The notes under the pieces are model-generated. The model had not been told where the DNA came from. It saw nothing but the letters and a program-made list of their open reading frames with translations, and searched no databases. A program made the translations under genes and the position numbers. A stretch of DNA of 5,753 nt from Terriglobia bacterium (GTDB lineage Bacteria > Acidobacteriota > Terriglobia > UBA7540), in assembly GCA_022866195.1 (NCBI GenBank), contig JALHUF010000172.1, positions 1 through 5,753 on the forward strand. The letters run 5' to 3'. Of the stretch, positions 1 to 5,430 are shown piece by piece. The first letter of the stretch is position 1. Each line of letters opens with the position of its first letter.

Positions 1-39
1 CCCCCAAAAAACTTCGGGGATGCATTGCTGCATCCCCGA
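1..39 (-). terminator. intrinsic terminator of the micro-ORF unit
   Basis: Positions 14-24 and 29-39 form a perfect 11-bp inverted repeat (arm TCGGGGATGCA) with a 4-nt loop at 25-28. Read on the minus strand, the stem is followed after two bases by six T residues (positions 6-11) and then G residues. A GC-rich stem followed at once by a U tract is the classic Rho-independent terminator. It lies 25 bases after the stop codon of the 11-codon ORF at 65-100, so it would end that transcript near position 6. The orientation is clear, because no U tract follows on the plus strand. Confidence 0.85.
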
Positions 40-64
40 GCGTTCCAAACTGGCGAGAAGAGGC

Positions 65-100
65 TTATCTCTTCTTCTTGGCTTTCTTCTTCGCTGCCAT
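65..100 (-). CDS. lysine-rich 11-residue micro-protein
   Basis: The predicted peptide is MAAKKKAKKKR, with six lysines and one arginine in eleven residues. The ORF has an ATG start, a TAA stop and a very good Shine-Dalgarno (GAGAGGAG, 107-114) six bases before the start. It is framed by a near-consensus promoter (168-196) and a perfect intrinsic terminator (14-39), so it looks like a complete tiny gene and not a fragment. It resembles the basic Ala/Lys tails of histone-H1-like or HU-like nucleoid proteins, which suggests nucleic-acid or anion binding, but eleven residues are too few to assign a family. Two alternatives are that the transcript acts as a small RNA, with the ORF translated incidentally, or that the ORF is a regulatory leader peptide. 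No downstream gene is visible before the terminator. The signals are seen directly; the function is unknown. Confidence 0.55.
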   Translation of the reverse strand: MAAKKKAKKKR

Positions 101-130
101 TCTATTCTCCTCTCAAATCTTTAGAATTCG

Positions 131-147
131 CGCCAGCATAGCTGGCG
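131..147 (-). other. hairpin in the 5' leader of the micro-ORF
   Basis: CGCCAGC and GCTGGCG form a perfect 7-bp inverted repeat around a 3-nt loop (138-140). It lies in the roughly 60-nt leader between the predicted transcription start (about 161) and the Shine-Dalgarno (107-114). Four further bases on each side (129-132 and 151-154, CGCG) can pair alternatively. It ends 17 bases before the SD, so it would not itself mask the ribosome site. It may stabilise the 5' end or be part of a structured RNA. It matches no riboswitch class I recognise. Confidence 0.5.
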
Positions 148-167
148 GAGCGCGTATTCAACTTCCA

Positions 168-196
168 TGTATAGTGACTGCGCGGAATCTTGTCAA
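168..196 (-). promoter_or_regulatory. sigma70-type promoter of the micro-ORF unit
   Basis: The minus strand carries a perfect -35 box TTGACA (191-196), a 17-bp spacer and a -10 box TATACA (168-173, 4 of 6 consensus). The predicted start is near 161, giving a transcript of about 155 nt that ends at the terminator at 14-39. The -35 box lies within the odd palindrome CTTGACAAG (189-197), which recurs at the VWA2 promoter. Confidence 0.7.
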
Positions 197-459
197 GAGG
201 AAAGTGATCGCACGGCACAAAAAAAGCAGAGCAGGAAGAGAACTCCTCAGCGGCGGGGCGCACTCACGCTGCGGACGAGCGAACCAGCCGTCGGGGCGAG
301 TAGCTCGGCGGAAGCAGAAGCAAGCTCGACAGGCGAAGGATTGCATCCCCCAACCTCAGCGGTGGTAAGCTGCGTCACGTGCCGGGTTCCGTTTGAAGGG
401 AAAGCGCACGAGGGTGCCGCAAGATAGGTTGTCTGCATCTAACTTGACGGGGAGATGGG

Positions 460-1509
460 ATGAGTGAACACAGGCGAGCTTGGCGGGCCGGGGTGAAAGC
501 GACGGCGGCGAGGTTGTGGGTGCTGGGATTTCTCCTCTCGCTGGGCGTCTCCCCCGCGCTGAGCCAGGAAAGCGCGCCCGCGACCGCAGAGCAGACGCTG
601 CGGGTTTCCACCGAGGTCGTCAACGTTTACGCTGTCGTGAGAGAGAAGACGAACCGCCTCATCCCGAACCTCAACCGCGAAGATTTTGAACTGAGCGAAG
701 ACAACGTTCCCCAGGATATCCGCTATTTCTCCCGCGAGACGGACACACCTCTGACGCTGGGCATCATGATCGATACCAGTCCCAGCCAGGGGCGTGTGCT
801 GGACGTCGAACAGGCGGAGGCCAAGACTTTCCTGCGCCAGGTGCTGCGGCCCAAGGATCTGGCGTTTGTGCTCCACTTCGATTCGGACGTGGAGTTGCTC
901 CAGGACTTCACGAGCAATTTGAATCTGCTTACGCGCGCCATTGACGAGACCGTGGTCCGCGGAGGCTCGAGCGGCCCGTTACGCTCCCCCTTGCCGTCGC
1001 CGCTCCCGGCGCCCATGCCCCCGCCCGACCCTATGGCCGGCGTGGGCGGGACTCACCTGTACGACGCCATCTACTTGGCCGCGCGCGAGTTGATGAAGAA
1101 CGAAGTGGGACGCAAGGTGCTGATCTTGCTGAGCGACGGTGAGGATCAGGGCAGTAAGGTCAAACTGGACGCGGCGCTCGAAGCCGCGCACAGGTCGGAC
1201 GTCATCGTCTACTCGGTTGCCGTCATCGACCGCCGCTTTTACTGGGGGCACGTGATGGGCTTCAGCGGGGATTCCGTGCTGCGGAAGCTCTCCGAGCAGA
1301 CCGGCGGGCGAGTAATCGAGGTGAAGCGGGCTAGCGATACGGGCGCCGCCTTTCAGGAAATCGCCGACGAACTGCGCACGCAGTATCTCCTGGGGTACAC
1401 TCCCTCCCACACGCGACGCGGTGGTTCCTTCCGCAAAATCCGGGTGCGGGTGCGCGACCGCGACTACAAGGTCCAGGCCCGCCGCGGCTACTACGCGCCC
1501 AGCGAGTAG
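460..1509 (+). CDS. secreted VWA-domain protein (acidobacterial VWFA-related), VWA1
   Basis: 349 residues. Residues 1-35 look like a signal peptide with a long basic n-region, a hydrophobic core (LWVLGFLLSLGV, 19-30) and a cut near SPALS/Q, so the protein is probably exported. Residues 46-93 form a short beta-rich region ending in a PQDIRYFSRE motif that also occurs in VWA2. The VWA domain follows at about 97-310 with a complete MIDAS: D105-T-S107-P-S109, T198 (GGTHLYD) and D226 (LSDGED). This predicts divalent-metal-dependent ligand binding. A proline-rich insert at 171-192 sits just before the MIDAS threonine. The C-terminus (QYLLGY, then RRGYYAPSE) matches the end of the acidobacterial VWFA-related family, whose function is unknown. 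The start has a GGGGAG Shine-Dalgarno at 449-454, five bases upstream; GTG at 493 is a weaker alternative. The gene is convergent with its paralogue VWA2. Confidence 0.9.
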   Translation: MSEHRRAWRAGVKATAARLWVLGFLLSLGVSPALSQESAPATAEQTLRVSTEVVNVYAVVREKTNRLIPNLNREDFELSEDNVPQDIRYFSRETDTPLTLGIMIDTSPSQGRVLDVEQAEAKTFLRQVLRPKDLAFVLHFDSDVELLQDFTSNLNLLTRAIDETVVRGGSSGPLRSPLPSPLPAPMPPPDPMAGVGGTHLYDAIYLAARELMKNEVGRKVLILLSDGEDQGSKVKLDAALEAAHRSDVIVYSVAVIDRRFYWGHVMGFSGDSVLRKLSEQTGGRVIEVKRASDTGAAFQEIADELRTQYLLGYTPSHTRRGGSFRKIRVRVRDRDYKVQARRGYYAPSE

Positions 1510-1595
1510 GTTGCAGGTGCCGGGTATCAGGGGCCAGACATCCGGGCACAAGTGCACGTGTCCCCGACACCTGACACCTGCAACCTGACACCTGC
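1508..1595. repeat. nested inverted and direct repeat between convergent VWA genes
   Basis: The short gap between the two VWA stop codons is almost wholly repeat. Outer arms at 1508-1519 (AGGTTGCAGGTG) and 1575-1586 are perfect inverted copies. The right arm extends inward by CCTGA (1570-1574), which pairs with TCAGG (1527-1531) across a 7-nt bulge. The centre holds an imperfect palindrome at 1548-1561 around GTGCAC, flanked by pairing CGGG (1543-1546) and CCCG (1563-1566). In addition, CCTGACACCTGC occurs twice directly (1570-1581 and 1584-1595). The outer arms overlap the VWA1 stop codon, and the second direct copy ends on the first base of the VWA2 stop. RNA from either strand could fold here, so it may stop convergent transcription, but no U tract is present. 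Confidence 0.7.
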
Positions 1596-2566
1596 TATTG
1601 GGAGGGAGCGAAGTAGCCGCTCTTGGCGCGCACGCGCATGGGCTTATCCCGCGGCTGGATGGTGATGGTGCGGAAGGTCCCGTTGTGGGCGGTGTTGGTG
1701 GAAACGTAAGCCAAGCTGTACTGGCTCCGCAGCTCGCGCGCGATCTCCTGGAAGTCGGCGGCCAGGTCGCTGGCGGAAAACGGGAAGAAGGGTCGCCCGC
1801 CGGTTTCCTCCGCCAGGTATTTCAGCACCTTGTCCCCTTTTCCCTGCTTGTCCCCTACTTCCAGGTTGGGGCGATTTGTACTGATAGCGAAGATGGTGAC
1901 CTCGCCGCGCTGGGCCATGGCCAGGGCTTCATCCCGGGTATGCTCGCTGGAGTTATCCTGCCCGTCGCTGATGACGATCATCACGCGCCGCAGATAAGGC
2001 TCGGGCGGAGGAAAGAACAGCATTTTTTCCTTGGCCGCAAAGTACATGGTGTCATACAGGCCCGTGGCTCCTCCCGCCTGCAAGCCGCGAATCGCCGTGG
2101 AGAGCTTCTCCATGTTGTCCGTGTAATCCTGCAAGAGCTGCGCCTCCACATCGAACGCCACGACGAACGCCATGTCCTTCCCGGGACGCAGTGTGGTGTT
2201 CAAGAAATCGATGGCCGCTTCCTGCTCGAAGCGTAGCCGTTCGCGAATGCTGTTGCTGGTGTCAATCAGGATGCCGATGCGCAACGGCAAATCTGATTCT
2301 CGGCTGAAGAAGCGGATGGTCTGCGGTTTGTTGTCCTCGGAGACGCGGACATCATCCTTAGTGAGATTGAGCATCAGACGGTTTTTCCGGTCGGTGGCGG
2401 TGAAGAGCACGTTGACCAACTCAACGCGCACCCGGATGCGGGGGGTTTCGCTAGGTCCCTGTGCGGGGGTGGCGGGCGCCGGATTCTGGGGGCTGGCGGT
2501 GTTTTGCGCCCCCAGGTATGCAGCCAAGATTCCGAGCAGAAACACCACGCTGAAAAGCTTCTTCAT
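1595..2566 (-). CDS. secreted VWA-domain protein (acidobacterial VWFA-related), VWA2
   Basis: 323 residues from the ATG at 2566. A TTG two codons upstream (2572) keeps the frame open, but the ATG is better placed: a GGGAG Shine-Dalgarno (2575-2579) lies eight bases before it and only two before the TTG. Residues 1-20 are a clean signal peptide (MKKLF, hydrophobic core, cut near LGA/Q), followed by a Pro/Ala-rich linker to about 40. The N-terminal beta region ends in PQTIRFFSRE. The VWA domain (about 97-285) has an intact MIDAS: D102-T-S104-N-S106, T168 (GATGLYD) and D201 (ISDGQD). The C-terminus is QYSLAY, then KSGYFAPSQ. The protein is colinear with VWA1 but lacks its proline insert before the threonine; it has instead a short FPPPEP segment near 185-190. 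It is presumed exported, with a binding or scaffold role; the partner is unknown. Confidence 0.92.
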   Translation of the reverse strand: MKKLFSVVFLLGILAAYLGAQNTASPQNPAPATPAQGPSETPRIRVRVELVNVLFTATDRKNRLMLNLTKDDVRVSEDNKPQTIRFFSRESDLPLRIGILIDTSNSIRERLRFEQEAAIDFLNTTLRPGKDMAFVVAFDVEAQLLQDYTDNMEKLSTAIRGLQAGGATGLYDTMYFAAKEKMLFFPPPEPYLRRVMIVISDGQDNSSEHTRDEALAMAQRGEVTIFAISTNRPNLEVGDKQGKGDKVLKYLAEETGGRPFFPFSASDLAADFQEIARELRSQYSLAYVSTNTAHNGTFRTITIQPRDKPMRVRAKSGYFAPSQ

Positions 2567-2580
2567 GGCCAAGTCTCCCG

Positions 2581-2625
2581 TTCCTTGACAAGAGTATAGA
2601 GAGCGTTCAGGGAGCCGTCAAGGAA
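2581..2625. promoter_or_regulatory. 9-bp inverted repeat bracketing the VWA2 promoter (possible operator)
   Basis: TTCCTTGAC at 2581-2589 and GTCAAGGAA at 2617-2625 are perfect inverted copies, with arm centres 36 bp apart. One arm covers most of the -35 box and the other covers the predicted transcription start. This is where a repressor binding two sites on the same DNA face, or a dimer with long reach, could sit. As RNA it could also form a weak hairpin after thiI, but there is no U tract. Confidence 0.45.
2593..2621 (-). promoter_or_regulatory. sigma70-type promoter of VWA2
   Basis: The minus strand shows TTGACG (2616-2621, 5 of 6), a 17-bp spacer and TATACT (2593-2598, 5 of 6). The predicted start is near 2586, giving a leader of about 20 nt that holds the Shine-Dalgarno at 2575-2579. 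VWA2 therefore has its own promoter although it lies downstream of thiI on the same strand. Confidence 0.75.
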
Positions 2626-2662
2626 GGTTGAGCCAGCGGTCTGCGGCTGTGCCGATAGACTT

Positions 2663-3952
2663 TCAGGCCCCGCTCGTGGGTGCCACGGTCGGCGGACCGG
2701 TGGCGTTTTTGCGCCGGGCGACCAGCTTCTGGAGCCGCCGCGCCACGGCCTCGCGCGCCACGACCTGGCCGTTCTCGAATCTGAAGTCGAGCGCCGCCGT
2801 GCCTTCCAGTCCCAGGGTTACGAGCGCTTCGATGTCGAGTCCGACTTCGGCCCGGTCAAGTTCCTCGGGATGGGCGAAGATGGCTGGCGAACGCGGCATG
2901 AAGCGCGGACAGCAATCTTCAAAGGGCTCGCAGGAGATCTTATAGGTTCCGATCTGCCGCGCCAAGCGCAGGATTTCGGATTTGTCATCTCCGGCCAGCG
3001 GTCGATAGACGGGCAGGTCGAACCCGCGGTCGGTCGCCGCCAAGTTGTGCAAGGTCTGCGAGGCCACCTGGGAGACGCTGTCGCCCGTAATGATACCCAA
3101 CGCCCGCTCCGCCCGCGCCAGTTCACGCGCCAGGCGGGCCATCATGCGCCGGTAAAGCAGCACGCGGTAACTTTCGTGAGTCGCAGCCACGATCTGGCGT
3201 TGGACCAGGTCGAAGGGAACCAGGTACAGCCGGGAGGTGAACTGGTAAGGCGTGAGGACGCGCACGATTTCTTCGGCGATGGGTTTGGAGGAGCCCCGCG
3301 CCGGAGAAGGTGGTCCGAAGAAGTGTGCAAAGCTGACGTGCGCGCCGCGCCGCATCATTTTGTAGGCGGCAACCGCCGAATCGAACCCTCCCGAGAGCAG
3401 CGCCACCAGCCGCCCACCGGTCACCGCGGGCAGGCCGCCGGAGCCTTCCACGCGGTCGGTGTACACGAGCGCTTTCCCCGGCAACACTTCGACCCGGCAG
3501 GTTACCTGGGGATCGTTCAGCTTCACCCGGACGTCGCTGCCCCGCGCCCGCAGGTGATCGAGCACGGCGCGCCCGAGCGCCCGTTCAAGCTCCATGGAAT
3601 TCAACGCGTAGTCCGGGTCGGCAATCTTGGCGCGCACGGCAAAATTGGCGGGATTCTTCTCCGCCATCATCTCGCACGCGAGCGGAGCGAGCTGGGCGAG
3701 AGCGCTCGGCACTTCGCGCGCGGACGCTACGTAGGCCAGCCCAAAAACCCGGCGCAGGCGCTCGAGAATGGTGGGAATGGCCGCTTCCTCGTGCGGAGCA
3801 ATCAGCAGCCGTTCGCAGATAAACTGCGGCGCCGAGACGGGCAAGTCCGCCAACGCGCGCTTCACGGCCGCGATCAAGCGGCTCAGGAAATAGTTCTTGT
3901 TGCCGCCTTTGAGCCAGATCTCGTGGTAATGGAGAACCAGCACTCGATCCAT
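2663..3952 (-). CDS. thiI: tRNA 4-thiouridine synthase ThiI (short form, no rhodanese domain)
   Basis: 429 residues from the ATG at 3952; GTG at 3964 is an alternative, and neither has a strong Shine-Dalgarno. ThiI adenylates U8 of tRNA and receives sulfur to form s4U, and in some bacteria also serves thiazole synthesis. The N-terminus has the ThiI signature HYHEIWLKGGNK (8-19), followed by a THUMP domain (about 60-165) for tRNA binding. The ATP-binding PP-loop is SGGFDS (187-192), and the family motif TGDSVSQVASQT lies at 289-300. The EDCC motif (C347, C348) with C341 nearby matches the Bacillus-type cysteine region. The protein ends soon after, with a Pro/Ala/Thr tail, and lacks the C-terminal rhodanese domain of the E. 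coli enzyme, so sulfur must come directly from a cysteine desulfurase or another carrier. No desulfurase gene is in the window. Confidence 0.93.
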   Translation of the reverse strand: MDRVLVLHYHEIWLKGGNKNYFLSRLIAAVKRALADLPVSAPQFICERLLIAPHEEAAIPTILERLRRVFGLAYVASAREVPSALAQLAPLACEMMAEKNPANFAVRAKIADPDYALNSMELERALGRAVLDHLRARGSDVRVKLNDPQVTCRVEVLPGKALVYTDRVEGSGGLPAVTGGRLVALLSGGFDSAVAAYKMMRRGAHVSFAHFFGPPSPARGSSKPIAEEIVRVLTPYQFTSRLYLVPFDLVQRQIVAATHESYRVLLYRRMMARLARELARAERALGIITGDSVSQVASQTLHNLAATDRGFDLPVYRPLAGDDKSEILRLARQIGTYKISCEPFEDCCPRFMPRSPAIFAHPEELDRAEVGLDIEALVTLGLEGTAALDFRFENGQVVAREAVARRLQKLVARRKNATGPPTVAPTSGA

Positions 3953-4014
3953 AAGACGCTGCACAACCCGGCACGCAAAGCCTTCCTGAAACGCGCGGTC
4001 GGTCGCGCGAAGCT

Positions 4015-4043
4015 AGAATATCGGTTTTGCCCAAGGGCCGCAA
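4015..4043 (-). promoter_or_regulatory. possible thiI promoter
   Basis: The minus strand has TTGCGG (4038-4043, 3 of 6 consensus), a 17-bp spacer and TATTCT (4015-4020, 4 of 6). The start would be near 4008, leaving a leader of about 56 nt before the ATG at 3952. The -35 box is weak, so this is a best candidate and not a firm call. Confidence 0.35.
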
Positions 4044-4155
4044 CCAAGGCGGGTGCGGCGGCGGGGCACCCGTCCGCATGGTAGGCGTGAAGTGGGCGCT
4101 GAATTTGCGCCATGCGGGAGTCAGCAAGTCCCCGGTTGGGCAGGAGCCTTGGACT

Positions 4156-5115
4156 TCAGGGAGCAGGGAAGGCTGCCGCGCCGGGGAAGCGCTCGCCCTC
4201 ACGCGCAAGCTGCATGTAGCCGAGAGATATCAGGTGGAGGCCGAAGAAAAAGGGCAAGAAGCCCCAAATGCCCATTTTCACCACCTCCACAAAGAACAGG
4301 CAATCAATTGCCACTACCGGGAGATACATGGCTATGAGGCGCGAGCGGATTCCCGGCCATTGCACTCGCCGTTCGCCCCGTGCGAAAAGGCTGAACCGGA
4401 GCCACAACACCAGCGGAACCAGCCAATAGAGAATCGCAGGAGCCATCATCATCCATAAGGACCATTCGCCGCGCAGCAGCCGGCGCGGGGTAAACAGAAG
4501 GAGGAAGAAATTGGCCAGGATCAACAAGGAGAGGACGCTCGTGATCGCGAAGAGCGCCACGACCCAGCGCTGCCCCCGCAAAAACCTGGAACGCAAGCAC
4601 GCTGTCAGCACAAGCAACGTCAGAGCCGCGACCACCGCCACGCTCATATCTTCCCGGACCTTAAGGCGCTGAAGCGGCGCTTCCAGCCAATTCGCGGCGA
4701 AAATCCAGAAGAAGTCCACAATGACGAAAAAGGAGAAGGCGCCCGCGAGCGCAAACAGCCAGGTGATCAGGGCGTGCTTTCGCAGGAGCGCAGGGCGGCG
4801 GACGGAAGCCAGGACCAGCAGAAGCGTGCAGGCAGCCAAGGCCAACGCCAAGATGTAGAAGCCTCGTTCCCACCCCGGAAACACAAAAGTCAGAAGGCCC
4901 GGCCAAATGCCTTTGCCCCTGATGAATTCGTGGCCCTTGCGCGGGGGCCCGCAGGCCTCGTAGGCGATAGGCAGGAACAAGGTGAGTAGGGTGAGGACGC
5001 TGCCCGAGGCCAGCGAGACTCTGGCGCGGAGGCGAAGCAGCGGGGAGCGCACCCGGCGGCCGCCCTCCCAGCCCGCCGCGACCCAATCGCGAATCGAAAC
5101 CAGCCCCTTCCACAT
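4156..5115 (-). CDS. multi-pass membrane protein of unknown function
   Basis: 319 residues from the ATG at 5115, chosen because GAGGG (5124-5128) lies eight bases upstream and a -10 box just beyond. The frame stays open to 5223, but the extra residues are Ser/Pro/Arg-rich and would overlap the promoter. After a basic N-terminus (about 1-34) there are roughly eight hydrophobic segments, near residues 35-54, 86-105, 115-140, 157-174, 184-208, 220-241, 260-279 and 281-301. Arg-rich connecting loops such as RSRFLRGQR and TPRRLLRGE suggest cytoplasmic loops. The segments are rich in Phe, Leu and Trp (for example FFVIVDFFWIF in segment 3), with an acidic residue in segments 3 and 7. I do not recognise a family and see no catalytic, transporter or ATP-binding motif. 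It lies upstream of thiI on the same strand, 203 bp from the thiI ATG, and is probably a separate unit. Confidence 0.75.
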   Translation of the reverse strand: MWKGLVSIRDWVAAGWEGGRRVRSPLLRLRARVSLASGSVLTLLTLFLPIAYEACGPPRKGHEFIRGKGIWPGLLTFVFPGWERGFYILALALAACTLLLVLASVRRPALLRKHALITWLFALAGAFSFFVIVDFFWIFAANWLEAPLQRLKVREDMSVAVVAALTLLVLTACLRSRFLRGQRWVVALFAITSVLSLLILANFFLLLFTPRRLLRGEWSLWMMMAPAILYWLVPLVLWLRFSLFARGERRVQWPGIRSRLIAMYLPVVAIDCLFFVEVVKMGIWGFLPFFFGLHLISLGYMQLAREGERFPGAAAFPAP

Positions 5116-5136
5116 GGCTCGTACCCTCGGTGCGAG

Positions 5137-5145
5137 ATTGTACCA
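5137..5145 (-). promoter_or_regulatory. extended -10 promoter of the membrane protein gene
   Basis: The minus strand reads TGG directly followed by TACAAT (5137-5142, 5 of 6 consensus), that is, an extended -10 (TGn) element at 5143-5145. No good -35 box is found 16-18 bp upstream, as expected for extended -10 promoters. The start near 5130 would give a leader of about 15 nt containing the Shine-Dalgarno at 5124-5128. Confidence 0.5.
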
Positions 5146-5364
5146 GGGAATTGGCCGGCAGGCGATCTGGCGTTCAACTCCAGAAATCCGGGGAGGCCTG
5201 GAGGAACTAGAACCTCCGCCCACGGTTCAGGAATACAAATGCTTGACCCTTGTTGAAAACTTCGGGCTCCCTTTCCCTGGGGTTACTCATCCGAACCCGC
5301 GAAGGCTGCCTTAGCAACGCGGCCAGAGCCCGCACTTCGACACCCGGTATGTCGCGCCCATGAA

Positions 5365-5386
5365 TGCCAGGGCTTGCGGCCCGGCA
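5365..5386. promoter_or_regulatory. bulged inverted repeat upstream of the MttB-family promoter
   Basis: TGCC (5365-5368) and GGGC (5370-5373) pair with GCCC (5379-5382) and GGCA (5383-5386): an 8-bp dyad with one bulged A and a 5-nt loop. Its right arm ends 16 bases before the TATAAT box, so it covers the position where a -35 box would lie. This suits an operator or activator site; as RNA it would be a GC-rich hairpin without a U tract. A second short dyad, GCGC-GAA-GCGC (5390-5400), abuts the -10 box. Confidence 0.35.
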
Positions 5387-5402
5387 GAGGCGCGAAGCGC
5401 GC

Positions 5403-5408
5403 TATAAT
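5403..5408 (+). promoter_or_regulatory. -10 box of the MttB-family gene
   Basis: A perfect TATAAT lies 22 bases before the ATG at 5431, giving a start near 5415 and a short leader that holds the Shine-Dalgarno. The region 16-18 bp upstream is GC-rich with no -35 match; the nearest candidate, TTGCGG at 5374-5379, is 23 bp away. A strong -10 with no -35 suggests help from an activator. Confidence 0.5.
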
Positions 5409-5430
5409 CCCCTCGCGACGGAGGGACACC

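Larger units (their letters stand above)
101..459. other. intergenic region between the micro-ORF and VWA1
   Basis: The 359 bases between the two divergent genes hold, at the left end, the Shine-Dalgarno, leader hairpin and promoter of the minus-strand micro-ORF. From about 197 to 448 I see no convincing gene: the open frames here have low-complexity Arg/Ser/Ala-rich translations and no ribosome site. The VWA1 promoter should lie in the right half, but no -35/-10 pair with acceptable spacing stands out. A CACGTG hexamer at 376-381 is the only small palindrome noted. Confidence 0.5.
5116..5430. other. intergenic region between divergent membrane-protein and MttB-family genes
   Basis: The 315 bases hold the minus-strand extended -10 promoter near the left end, and a TATAAT box and Shine-Dalgarno for the plus-strand gene at the right end. 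In between are two small dyads: GGAGG / CCTCC (5200-5204 and 5213-5217) and a longer bulged inverted repeat at 5365-5386. I see no RNA gene and no ORF with a ribosome site in the central part. Confidence 0.5.

Noticed and set aside
167..427. Plus-strand frame of 86 residues in the left intergenic region
   Set aside because: Low-complexity Ser/Ala/Arg/Glu translation, no SD, and it starts inside the micro-ORF promoter.
361..459. Promoter for VWA1
   Set aside because: TTGAAG near 393 and TTGACG near 445 were considered, but neither has a -10 box at 16-18 bp, and the second abuts the SD.
979..1557. 192-residue open frame on the minus strand opposite VWA1
   Set aside because: Shadow of the VWA1 frame; it has no start signals and no recognisable motif, and it runs into the intergenic repeat.
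1570..1595. Direct 12-bp repeat considered as a CRISPR remnant
   Set aside because: Only two copies with a 2-bp gap between them; there is no spacer-sized interval and no cas gene.
1598..2236. 212-residue open frame on the plus strand opposite VWA2
   Set aside because: Antisense shadow with Val/Gly/His-rich translation, overlapping a gene with clear MIDAS motifs.
4050..4072. 7-bp GC-rich hairpin (CGGGTGC / GCACCCG, 9-nt loop) after the membrane-protein gene
   Set aside because: No U tract follows on either strand, and the loop is a GGC-rich run that could pair in several ways. Not strong enough to call a terminator.
2870..4084. 404-residue open frame on the plus strand, opposite thiI
   Set aside because: The translation is rich in His, Gln, Arg and Gly with no domain, has no convincing ribosome site, and lies fully antisense to a clear ThiI. 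Long antisense frames are common in GC-rich DNA.
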